NCBI GenBank assembly: GCA_947579665.1
Contig: CANPUZ010000035.1
Span: 434,001 to 498,000, forward strand
From: Sympetrum striolatum
Taxonomy: Eukaryota > Arthropoda > Insecta > Odonata > Libellulidae
DNA: 64,000 nucleotides
Reading direction: 5' to 3'
Shown here: one piece after another, positions 46,800-57,254 of the stretch
Position numbering within the stretch: position 1 is the first letter of the stretch
How the letters are laid out: each line of letters starts with the position of its first letter
Translations under genes and position numbers: made by a program
Notes under the pieces: generated by a model
The model's database searches: none
What the model saw: the letters and a program-made list of their open reading frames with translations, nothing else
What the model was told of the DNA's origin: nothing

Positions 46800-48065
46800 G
46801 TGTATTTTGTGAAAGGAAAAGTGTCTGTGGGAATTGTGAAACATTGTTTACCTTTGTATGTCGTAAAATCTTCTGCAAGCTCTACTGTACTTGGTAGAAA
46901 TTGGTTAAAATTTCTTCCATTAGATTGGGAAAGTGTTGTGTCAGTACATCAGCTGAAACAGTTAGAAGTGTTTCGTCCTGAAATAGATTCAGTGGAGAAG
47001 CTCAAGGGAGCGTATCCTGAGGTTTTCTGTAGTAAGCCAGGGACCCTTAAAGGGGCAAAGGGAACCCTAGTGCTGAAGGAAGGGGCCCAACCAGTATCCT
47101 TGCAAGCCAGGTCTATCCCTCTTGCCCATCAACCCCTGGTTGAGGAGAAAATAATTAGAATGGTAGAAGAGGGGACTCTCATTAAACTAACTGAGGGAGA
47201 GTTAGCTAAAGCCAGGTGGGCTACACCCATTGTACCAATTATTCAAAAGTCACCCCTTAAAGTGAGAATTTGTGGGCATTTTAAAACGACTGTCAATCCT
47301 AACTTAGTCATTCCTCAGTATCCTTTGCCAAAGATAGATGAAATTTTTGCAAAAATAGGAGGAGGGGAAAAGTTTACTAAACTAGACTTAAATAGTGCCT
47401 ACTTACAACTAGAAATGGATGAAAAATCACAAGATCTCCAAACTGTTGTAACACCATGGGGTTTGTATCGTTTTACAAGACTTGCTTTTGGTATTGCTTC
47501 AGCACCAGCAATATGGCAGTCAAAAATGGACAACATCCATTCAAGGAAAACATTCTGTTATCTTGATGATACCATAATCACAGGTAAATCTCCAGCTGAA
47601 CATTGGTTCCATCAAGTAGTTCTAATAGAGAGATACAAAGCTGCAGGTTTAACAGTAAGTGAGAGTAAGAGTAATTTTTTTCAAGATAAAGTTGAATATT
47701 GTGGACATATAATTGACAAAAATGGGTTGTATACAACAAATGAGAAAATTGTAGCAGTGCAACAGGCACCCAAACCAAAAAATTCAAAACAGGTTTTGTC
47801 ATTTTGGGGAATGTTGAATTATTATGGAAAATTCTTACCTAACTTATCTGGAATTCTCAAACCTTTGTATAAATGTGCCAGTAAACCTAAGTTTGAGTGG
47901 GATAAACAATGTGATGTAGCATTTAAGGAAGCTAAAGGTTTATTAACATCTCCTAGAGCACTATGTCACTATGATCCAACTTTACCCTTAATCTTAGCGT
48001 GTGATGCAGCTGAATGGGTGCTTGCCTATCCCATGTTTTCTCTGATAGTTCTGAAAAAACCTTAA
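46800..48065 (+). pseudogene. Gypsy pol: protease tail and reverse transcriptase
   Basis: The frame is open from the truncated left edge, so the first codon is not a true start. A protease-end motif (VLGRNWL) is near residue 31. The reverse transcriptase has KLDLNSAYLQ (first catalytic aspartate, near residue 195), a FGIASAPA motif and the YLDD box near residue 253. LNYYGKFLPNLS near residue 340 is the typical thumb. The frame shifts as RNase H begins at LILACDA, so the rest is read in other frames from about 48030. It resembles the K02A2.6-type gypsy clade. Confidence 0.85.
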
Positions 48066-48478
48066 TGTTTGCTAGCTCTACTTGGGCTAAGTCAGAACAA
48101 AATTACTGTATCTTGGTTAAGGAAGCTCGAGCTATTGTATGGGCAGTAAAAAAGTTTGATTTGCATCTAAGGGGACGCCATTTCACCTAAATCACAGATC
48201 ATAAACCTTTAATTCATAACTTCAGTCCTACAGCTTCACTTGCTTCAATTAGCGACAGAAGGCGTCAAAGGTGGGCTGAATTTTTGTCTCAATATGATTA
48301 TGATATCCAGTACCGTAAGACCAATAAGAATTGTAATGCTGATTGTTTATCCAGATTACCTGTACCTAGCCTAGTTATAAGGCTACCTGATGATGTTTTA
48401 CAAGTTAATTTTTTATTGCTAGATAGTGCTCCTATCACAGCTAAATAAATTGCTAAACAAACTGCATTAGATAAAATA
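48030..48478 (+). pseudogene. Gypsy RNase H region, interrupted
   Basis: Shifted one frame from the reverse transcriptase, it reads SEQNYCILVKEARAIVWAV, GRHFT, a stop, then ITDHKPL and RRQRWAEFLSQYDY, and ends with NADCLSRLP. These are standard gypsy RNase H and connection motifs. Two in-frame stops are present. Confidence 0.75.
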
Positions 48479-48877
48479 TTGTCAATAGTATTAAATTGTG
48501 TGAGAAATAACCAATGGCCAGACCCTGTAGCAGAAATCCTCAAAGAGTATGCTAAGCATAAAAATGATTTCTCTATCGATAATAATTGCATTGTATGGGG
48601 AGGGAGAGTAGTAATACCAACTTGTCTGAGATCTCAAATGTTACAAGAAATTCACACTGGTCATTTGGGTATAACAAAAATGAAATCCCTTGCCAGAAGT
48701 TTCATATGGTGGCCTGGACTAAATAAGGAAATAGAGAAAATTACTAATGAATGTAGTGGATGTTCTAGCATAGCCAGATCACCGGCAAAACTCCTTACCA
48801 TCCATGGGAATGGCCAAGAGATCCATGGGAGAGGATCCATATTGATTTTGCTGAATTCTCTAAAACAATGTATTTGA
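48479..48877 (+). pseudogene. Gypsy integrase zinc-binding N-terminus
   Basis: An HHCC zinc finger is visible: HTGHLGITKMKSLARSFIWWP followed by a C-x2-C pair (CSGCSS). It leaves frame at about 48795, just before the catalytic core. Confidence 0.75.
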
Positions 48878-49725
48878 TTGTAGTAGATGCCTACAGTAAG
48901 TGGCCTGAAGTCGTTAAGATGGCATCAACAACCACCACTGCATTAGTGGATGCCCTCATACCAATATTTGCTAGATTTGGTCTACCTAGAGTCATTGTGT
49001 CAGATAATGGACCTCAACTTGTGAGCCAAGACTTTGAATCTTTTTGTACCAAAAATGGGATTCAACATAAAACTATTGCGTCATACCAACTTAATTCAAA
49101 TAGCCAAGCTGAAAAAGATGTTCACAGTTTTAAGCATGCTCTAAAAGCTAGTCGCTTTGATGATACTTCTAGCATAGATAAACTTCATACGTGGCTGTTA
49201 GCTTATCGTACTACAGATCACGCCACCACAGGACAGAGTCCATCCATGCTAATGTTAAGACGAAATGTAAGAACCCGACTGAGTCTCGTAAAATCTTTTG
49301 TAAGTCAACCTAGGATTAAACATGAGTTAATCCCTGATAAGACACGTTCTTTTGAAGTAGGGCAGAATGTCAGATTAAGACATGGCAATAATTCTGATAC
49401 ATGGGACACCGGAGTCGTGCTAAGTAAGGAAGGAAATGTCATGTATGTGGTGAAAGACTCCAGTGGAACTGTTTGTAGGAAACATGTTGACCAGTTATTG
49501 TCCTCCAGTTCTCAAAGTGTCAGAAGTCAATCTGAATTTAATTTTGATGTAGACTTTGGATCTGACAAGGATGAACCTACAGAGACTGAAAATCAGCAGA
49601 ACCCTGATGTACATGTTGAACCCGTCCAAAGAGACATGCCAAATCCAGTTAATGTGACCCCAGACGCTCCAGTCTTGCGTCCTAGTACCCGGGCTCGGAA
49701 AAAGCCTGAAAGACTAGATTTGTAA
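48868..49725 (+). pseudogene. Gypsy integrase core and C-terminal domain
   Basis: The core has VVDAYSKWPEV, the second catalytic aspartate in VSDNGPQLV and the glutamate in NSQAEKDV, where the family usually has GQAER. The first catalytic aspartate lies in the preceding frame near 48850. A C-terminal fold with DTWDTGVVLS and the acidic tail end the polyprotein about 40 bp before the LTR. Confidence 0.8.
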
Positions 49726-49750
49726 GTTAGTTTGTAGTTTTCATTAGCTT

Positions 49751-50003
49751 AGAAGGGGGAATTGTTGTATCCTTAGTTCCTTTATTTTATATGCTGCCTA
49801 TGTTAACCCTTATGTTGGCAATTGATTATTTTGTTTGTGTTGGTACTACTGCCAGTATAGCATTTTGTTCTCTTGTTCTTATCGTTTATCTTTTGTCTTG
49901 TATGTACCTGTGTGTGTTCAGCATGTGAATAAAGAACAACAAGTATAGAGGAAACATGTGTATTAATTATCCTCTGATAATTCGTGAAGACCGAGACATA
50001 ACA
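49751..50003 (+). repeat. Gypsy polypurine tract and 3' LTR
   Basis: AGAAGGGGGAA precedes the LTR, which starts TGTTGTATCC at 49763 and ends GACATAACA at 50003 (241 bp). AATAAA near 49928 is its polyadenylation signal. No matching 5' LTR is in the window. Confidence 0.75.
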
Positions 50004-51234
50004 AGTCAAATTCTAGGATTTTTTGCATAAAACTCTAAATATGCATCAATAATTGATATTTAATACTAAGAATAGTATTTAACAATCAAAAGGGGGACAA
50101 TCCTTATGAATGGCAATGTTTTACATGATCAATTCTAATTAACTAAAAAAATCAATTAAAATATGAAGTATTTCACAAATTCTGGCAATAATTATCCCCA
50201 TTCAATTGAAAACCAGCAGTTTAATTAATTCATTTGATCAATTTGATAAATATAAACAATTGGGCCAACAAGCGAGAAACTTATCTACTTTGTTTAGTAA
50301 AATAGTTAGCAAAGGGTTCCACCAAAATGTATATCAAGTGAGACAATATCATTAATAACTTAAGTCTTATTAGGAGGGCTATAAACGCAATTATTCTAGA
50401 AAGAATAGTTTTAAAAGAGTGAGCATAGAGCTTTTAAATAAGAATATGCCATCATACTAATCAGTAATTTGAAAAAGAGATTTTTAGCTCTGAATCCACG
50501 CAATCAAAATAAAGTTATGCCTCTTATCTTTGGTGATGTCAACAAAGTAAGAAATTATTGAAATCTAACCAAAAATTAAAATATCTATGACAGACAGAAC
50601 TTTTCCTTACTCTCTTCATTACCTCAGGGCATTGTTTTTATCAGAATTGTTTCAGCAGTTTAAAATTGTGTCACTTTGCTATAAGACAGTTCTTTTGCTT
50701 CAAGTATTAGACATGATGTTTAGTTCTGAAGATTTTTCAACATGTGTACCTCTTTTAATTAATGTGTATTGAAAGTTAAAACTAATCTTGTACTTTTAAT
50801 TTCTAAAATTGATCCTAAGGGCCTGTAGAAATGTCCAAGGTATTGAAAACAATCCAAATAATCACATTCTCTAATTTCTACCTAACAAGAATGCAGCGAA
50901 TCAATGTTTTTCACACAATCTTTCAAAAGCATCATTCAGAGGTGAAAGCAATATGATAATTTTAAGTTTTAAACTGCTTCTGTAAACTTTAAAGGTTGAT
51001 ATATAGTTGTAGTAATTAATAATTTAATCTATAATTAAGATAATGAAAGGAAAACTATACAAAATATCCAAAAGGGAAAACATTTCTGAGATCATAGATT
51101 AACTTCCATTAAAGAAAGGAATGATTATGTAAACTAAAACGCTATTTGAGGAGTTCACCATAGAGTAAAATCTCATTCTTTGTATCTAAAGAGAAAATCC
51201 ATATTTTTTGCTTAAAATTCTTAATATACATCGC
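50004..51234. other. AT-rich interval, no gene seen
   Basis: The only structure noticed is a 100 bp stretch (50523-50625) that recurs, diverged, at 56465-56565. Confidence 0.5.
50523..50625 (+). repeat. Diverged direct repeat, left copy
   Basis: Shared words with 56465-56565 include ATGYCAACAAAGT, AATTATTGAAATCTA, AATTAAATATCT and ACWTTTCCTT in the same order. Confidence 0.45.
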
Positions 51235-51365
51235 CCAGACAACACCGGATATCCTACGGATATGTGTTTCATGTCCGCTATATCCTATCCAGGTCCACTG
51301 GCATTCAGGATATCCGCCGGATCTCCCACAGATATCCAATGCCAAATGAATCCAAAAACTTCCGA
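51235..51365. repeat. Cluster of GGATATCC-like palindromes, left
   Basis: It contains GGATATCCTACGGATAT at 51247 and several partial copies (ATATCC, GGATATCC, AGATATCC). The right cluster has the near-identical GGATATCCTGCGGATAT. Confidence 0.6.
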
Positions 51366-52410
51366 ATGGGTTGTCAATAGGATATTCGGTCACAGAACTA
51401 CGTACATAACATTAATTAATGTATTATTGTAATAATTATTGCACTCACATTTGCACAATAACAATGTAGTTACGCCTTCCATTAATGGAAGCCGCAACTG
51501 AATGTAAATACAAATTCTGACCGCAAAAAGTTATTTAAATAGGTTAGTTAAAATTATATTATACCGAATAGACAAGACGATATATCACTCCCACCAGGGG
51601 GTACTAATTGCCCTAGTAGCAAGTAATACCTATACAATATCCATAAAGGTTTACCAATATCCAAACAGTCCACATGTAATGTTGTATAGATATTACATGG
51701 ATATTAACCCAGTAACCATAGAAAGTTGCAATGTAGGAGGGTGAAAAAACCATAGGAAAATATTCTTTTTAGATGCGGTTTGTGGTCCTCTGAAGCGATT
51801 GAACACCTTTCTAAGGAAAGTGTTTTTTAGACACTAAGCCCATTTCTGGACTTAATATTTCAATTGTTTCCGGAGTGGCGAGTTAGAAAATACCAAAGGA
51901 AATGTGTTTCTAAGCACATTTCGAGATCGTCTAACATTCCAATTATTCGGTTTGTTCCCTTATAAGATAGAAATGCTGCTAATTTTAAAGGGTCTGATTC
52001 CATTATATTATGGAAATAGTCACAAAATACTCCAAACACCATATTTATATTTTGTGACTCTTTCCCCATTCTCAGCTATTAGCGGAAACTTCAGGATATC
52101 CATTATATTGGGCCATATTATTTCAAATATGATAATAATATTAATCAAATTATCTATGTCTTCTGGAATGAATATTGAATATGTTAACTAAACTCCATCC
52201 GGCGAAAGAAGTCTCCATGCGAAATTTGATTTCGAATTTTAAATTCTAAAAATAAATGGTAAAATTGTTTATATATATTTGCAAAGTCATATTGACATCG
52301 TGTAACGGAGGCGGATGTCCCATCAGAATGCTTTCCGGGCTTTCTATTTCAAATGGAGATTCTCTCCACTGTTCAAAATTCGAATTCAAATTTTGCGGGG
52401 AGACACGAAA

Positions 52411-52423
52411 GGGGGGGGGGGGG
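52411..52423 (+). repeat. Run of 13 G
   Basis: A homopolymer GGGGGGGGGGGGG follows ACACGAAA. Such a run is unusual in this AT-rich context and is a likely site of sequencing length error. Confidence 0.8.
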
Positions 52424-52804
52424 CACAGCGATTTTCACGATCGAATATACAACAAGGATTAACGGGTTTAACGGATTCAAAATGCGCATGGTGTGGATTG
52501 GTATGGATCATTGTAGATACAAGTATTTTAATGTGGCTGAACTTCTCCATTCTTCGACATACGAGTTGTAAGCGTGCTGCAGAGAACGCAAATTTGGTGC
52601 GTAAAACTTGTAAACGTACTGATTGTAGACATTTACAAAAACATCCAATGTTAGCAGATTGTCCAATATTATATTTCGCTTGTTTTCTTCAGGTTCGCTT
52701 AGAGCCTTTTATCTTCATCGTCATACATTTGTGGATGAAATTCACTCAGAATAAATAATAAGAGGAAGCTATTCAGTGAATTGACTAGAAGCGGTTGAAA
52801 TAAA

Positions 52805-54420
52805 TTATTAAAAGCTGATTTACAGCAGTGTTTGGAGACTGATGTTGAGTCGTTAGGGTACCCTATCTTTCTCAATGCTAGTGGGTCCAAAAATTGTGTG
52901 TTGGAAAATGAGGGGCACTCCATTCAAGACAGTGGGGGTGGATCAAAATCAAGAAAGAATAATTCTTCCTGTCTTCAGATAGTGAAGTTGAAGTAAATGG
53001 CATTACTGTAAATGCTGGTAAATTTCTAGAAGAGGTCTGTTTGGGAGAAATTCTATATCGAAATTTACCATGCTGGTAAATTATTAGTCTTCTAGAAATT
53101 TACCTAAATGCTAAACATGCAAAGAAGAAATGCTGTGGAAATCTAAGGAGCGATGTAAGAACAGATGAGAACAGGACCGAGTTGAGTGAGTGTATATCAC
53201 TAGTTTGCTGCTATTAAAATAAGGGAGCTATTGATTGACAATTATGCGAGGTTTGATTTATCTCTTTCAGAACTGCAGGAAATATTAAGGACAATTCTCT
53301 TTGTGAAGAGAGCTGTTGTAGACATAGAACAGTGGCTAGATTCAATAGAAGAGAAAGCTAGAATAGCAAAAGGTAACCCAGAACTATGAGGTGGAAGAAA
53401 AATTTAGTGGATTGGAATTTCCACTGGGAACCCAAGAGGAGTTGGATGCAGCAGAAGAAAAAATGAAAGATGTGGGATTTAGAAAGATGTTGGTAAGATT
53501 AATGTTCATAAAATAAAGCTAGATAAAATATTAATCAACTGGAAAAGTCTGATTAATGTGTACTTTATCAATTTAATTGCAAGTGTCTGAGTTGCCCTTC
53601 ATTAGAGGGAACACAGCTAAGGACATGATTGTACGTATTCTCCGGCATGTCATGACAGACAACCTGTCTGCCAGTTGTAGTTGGATTGGGTATAAAAAGA
53701 AAAATGTATTCTCTGAACTCAGCTTGAAGACTGCAGTTTTTGGTGTGCATTGCTTTAAAATTCATAAGTAGTAAAATAAATTGTATTCCTGGTACGGAAT
53801 TTAAAAAAAAACTTAAAATTTGAGATCTGTTTGTCTAGAAATTGTCTAAAATTTTTAAGGGTTTACAAATGTAGGGATTTGCGAAACAGAATTTAGGCAT
53901 CCATGGTGTGTGTGAAAATGTGTACATTTTCAAAGTACTAAGAAAACATGCAGAAATTTATTAGAATTAAGTTAGATTGTATATAATGTATAGATGGAAT
54001 ACTCCACATATTAATGACATTTCAGAAATCACTAATTTATGAAAACTATTGCAGTTATTTTCAGGGTGATCTTTATTTATTTGTATCAAACTATAGTTAT
54101 TGTTCATAGAAGAATTGGCATTCTGTGCCCCATTGTCACAGCACTTCATTTGTTCTTCACAATGAGTTATACCATCGATATTATTTAAATTACTTCATTT
54201 TAGCTTGTCTTATTCCTAGGGTAAAGACTAATTAAATGGTAATTTGTATGTACATGCTGTCAATAGCATGTAATAGGATTTGTTCTCTTCTTATAGATGC
54301 TGTTCCACATTCCAAGTGTGAAGGTATCTCTTCCAAAGACTTGGAAAATCATGTGAAGGATTGGTTACTAGTGTATTACTGGACAACTTTTTTATACAAA
54401 CATGAGCAAAAGGTATGAGC
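52805..54420 (+). pseudogene. DUF4806-type gene, frameshifted
   Basis: The pieces follow the order of insect DUF4806 proteins. A low-complexity acidic part (52805-52997) switches frame near 52970, where SSDSEVEVNGI continues in another frame. Next is a helical stretch (53195-53395, ELLIDNYARFDLSLSELQEI). It passes with a frame change into FPLGTQEELDAAEEKMKD (53395-53500), which ends at a TTG|GTAAGA donor. Then comes SELPFIRGNTAKDMIVRILR through SCSWIGYKKKNVFSELSLK (53580-53770), the core of the domain. A last exon-like piece after TCTTCTTATAG reads SKDLENHVKDWL (54296-54400). Phases do not join cleanly, so it is probably a pseudogene. DUF4806 has no known biochemical function and is often multicopy in insects and cnidarians. 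Confidence 0.6.
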
Positions 54421-55437
54421 AAAATGAGGTAGTGTATGAAGGAAATAATGCAAGAGCATGTATGAAATATTATTTAAATGTTATAAAAGTAAAATATTTG
54501 GGATAAAGAATACCAAAAAGCAAACAATTAAAAATGTCAATTAATAATTAGTGTGAAAAGCAGAAGGCTGAAACCTTGAAGGCCTTATTTCTTCAAGTTG
54601 TGGCCTAATGCCATTGAGGCATGCTGATGAAATACATATTATAATTACCGTGGCACTAAGAGAGTTAACCTGTTGCAATGACTTTTATGTATAGCACTAT
54701 TTCCATTATTCATGACGTAAGTCAGACAATATCTCACCTTCTCATAAAATATTATGGAACAAAAAACTTTTGACGTGGAAATCCAAGTGATGGGAATAAA
54801 CATCTTCAATCTTGCAAGTAAATTCAAAATATACCTAGTTCATTTTAAAAAGGAAATGAAAAAAATTCTTGAGTTCTTGTATCTATATTTTTGTTTTCAT
54901 TCATTTATATGATTCTAAATAGCCCTTTTCCGATCTTTATGAAAATGTTTAAATTATATATAGCAAGTTACAAAATTGAATGCCGAAGAAGCAATCTTGA
55001 AATATGCAAAATACACAAATGATTCATTCCAAAGGTTTCCTACATAACAACAATAAATAATAAACCAGTAAGGAAGGTATTTAACATTTTGCCACATTAA
55101 TCTAATGTCAGTTATTTAGCTCTTTTTACTGTGTCTACCTCAAAAGGAATTGCTTAAGGGTCAAATAACTCTGTGACTGCTTTTTCATAATATTTCCTTT
55201 TACTTCTATATTGTAGGGCCCAGGAAAATAACCAGTTGCAGTGAGTAAGCTTGGCTGTAAGGCAGACAACTTTGTAAAAATATCGTATGTTTGTAATAGA
55301 GGCAAAATAAATTTTTTTGAAATGTAAATTTGTTTTTTTTTATAATCAGCAGTCACTAGTTAATGCATTCATTCGTCAATGGTTACTACTCCCATCAATT
55401 CATCTATAGGTGCCATTGGAACTCTTAAGTCCTTCTA

Positions 55438-55475
55438 CCATGGTGATTAAAAACTTTCATTTTTGATCACCATGG
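55438..55475. repeat. CCATGGTGAT hairpin
   Basis: A perfect 10 bp stem (CCATGGTGAT / ATCACCATGG) encloses an 18 bp loop just upstream of the hAT MITE. Its role is unknown. Confidence 0.6.
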
Positions 55476-55511
55476 CGAGTACCCGAGAAAGTTTTAATGA
55501 AGAATCCTTCC

Positions 55512-55851
55512 CAGGGGCGGATCCAGGCACTAGACATCGAGGCACTTGCCTAGGGGCCTCCACCATCTGGGGGCCTCCACCACTTGAGAATTTTTTTTTA
55601 ATAATACGTATTTGTTCTCATGTATAAAAACACAAGGTAGAGTTTCCCCAGTATAGCAAAAAATGCGGCCGTTATTCAAATGTATATACTGAAAAATGAA
55701 AAAATGGCCGTAAAATCAAATGTATATACAAAACTTGTATGTAATTCTATGACCATTTATAATAAATAGGAAATGTTGGATTTCTCCGCCTTTAAGTGGG
55801 CCTCCACCAGTTATTTGCCTGTGGGCCCTCGCACCCCTTGATCTGCCCCTG
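55512..55851. mobile_element. hAT MITE, 340 bp
   Basis: ATCCTTCC is duplicated exactly on both sides (55504-55511 and 55852-55859). The ends are CAGGGGCGGATCCAGG and, inverted, CAGGGGCAGATCAAGG. GGGCCTCCACC is repeated near both ends. Terminus and 8 bp duplication are diagnostic of hAT, and there is no coding capacity. Confidence 0.9.
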
Positions 55852-55954
55852 ATCCTTCCACCTTGTAAATGTTGTATTTCATGTGAAGGAATCTTTTTGG
55901 TGTATATTCTTGCAACAAAATGCATGAAATATCACTAATATCTGATACGGTCAT

Positions 55955-56105
55955 TTAATGGATATCCTGCGGATATCGGATTTTGGGACATATGGATATC
56001 CTATGGACATCCGCGGGATATTGCCGGTTGCTCATCGGACATCCATGGGACATACGTAACGTCCGTCGGACATCTGTTGGATGTCAATGTGTTCTTTGGA
56101 TCGCT
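55955..56105. repeat. Cluster of GGATATCC and GGACATCC palindromes, right
   Basis: At least eight copies of GGAYATCC-type words occur in 150 bp, starting with GGATATCC at 55960. With the left cluster this could mark the two ends of a 4.8 kb element, but clean terminal repeats and a target duplication were not found. Confidence 0.6.
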
Positions 56106-56951
56106 ATTTGGAACTTGGTACCACAAAAAATTAATCACTACATTGTTTCAATGATTAAATAATAATAACTTTCATATAGAGAGCAATCCTAATGAACAAG
56201 TATGCTATTAAAAAGTGAAGTCTTAAAAACTTTTAGCTTTTCTTATTTGCATGGATATAAAAGACAACAATAGTGAATATGATCCGATTAATCTAAATGA
56301 TTGATCCAAAAAGCAATATAAATTTATCAGCTTAGTTAAGTTAAAAAAAGTTTTGATTACAATAAACTCATTTCGCAAAGGCTGGCAAGGACATGTCTAA
56401 AGTTTTTGTAATGTTTTCGTTAGCTTTAGTTAGCATTTAACTTATCAATAAAGAATGTATGAACTCATCTATGGATATGCCAACAAAGTTTCAAAATTAT
56501 TGAAATCTATCATTAAAAAAAGAATTAAATATCTGGTAAATACAAAACATTTCCTTCAACTGCTCTGTATATCTACTAAAAATAAATTAGCATGGCTGAA
56601 AAAGGGGATCTAATCAGAAACAACCAAAATTGACTGTATTTTTGGAGGCCAATAAATTGAATATGAACTAAAAAAAACTGTAATTACTTTAAAAAAATTA
56701 TTTCATCACGCGTGTCAGAAGTTGTCATTTTAAAATTAATCTCATTAAATAATCTTAAGTACAATAAGTTTAGATGAAGAATTCAATTCAACTTGATTGA
56801 AAGAGGTAAACATGATGAAAAACATTGTTAATACTTGGAGAAATAGTTTTGTCTAATACTTGGAGAAAAAAAAATATTCATTGCAAAGTTAAACAAATTT
56901 TGCATTGAACCAGAACAAAAAAACATTGAAGATCTGCACCATAGTTGATAT
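56106..56951. other. AT-rich interval before the copia element
   Basis: No gene seen. It holds one half of the diverged direct repeat at 56465-56565. Confidence 0.5.
56465..56565 (+). repeat. Diverged direct repeat, right copy
   Basis: This is the partner of 50523-50625. Together they bracket the DUF4806-type locus and its palindrome clusters. Confidence 0.45.
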
Positions 56952-57175
56952 TGTTGAAGAGGCAATTCCTCCTCTATGATTTCTCATAGTGTTATTGTTT
57001 TGTTTTTCTTTTGTTACCTTTTCGCGCCTTACTTGGCGTCAGTGCTTGGCTATCTGTTGTACGTTGAGGTTGTGTGTTCATATATTAAAGACGTTCTTTT
57101 AAACTTGAAGTTGGGTTATTAAACGTTTTAATAACCTCCCTTTATTTAGTGATGTTCACTTAAGTAGCGTCAACA
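56952..57175 (+). repeat. Copia 5' LTR
   Basis: It starts TGTTGAAGAGG and ends GCGTCAACA. A perfect 10 bp hairpin (GGTTATTAAA / TTTAATAACC) lies at 57114-57136. The first 112 bp or so match the 3' LTR with about five differences, and the rest does not match. Confidence 0.85.
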
Positions 57176-57189
57176 GGTTATGGGCCCAG
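57176..57189 (+). promoter_or_regulatory. Primer-binding site (initiator tRNA-Met half)
   Basis: GGTTATGGGCCCAG sits directly after the LTR. It is the same primer site as in Drosophila copia, complementary to the anticodon side of initiator tRNA-Met, which implies priming by a cleaved tRNA half. Confidence 0.85.
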
Positions 57190-57254
57190 GTTCACTCTGA
57201 TAGTGATATATAGTAAGGTTTACGCAAAAAGAAAAAACGTGGAAGTTCTGCATC

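Larger units (their letters stand above)
46796..50003 (+). mobile_element. Ty3/gypsy retrotransposon, 5' truncated, with 3' LTR
   Basis: The order is protease C-terminus, reverse transcriptase, RNase H, integrase, polypurine tract, 3' LTR. The 5' LTR, gag and most of the protease are absent, and the left edge joins LINE sequence. Frames are broken at about 48025 and 48800 and by stops near 48188 and 48446, so it is inactive. Confidence 0.85.

Noticed and set aside
52256..52758. Overlapping open frames around the G run
   Set aside because: Glycine runs arise from the homopolymer, and none continues into the DUF4806-type frame.
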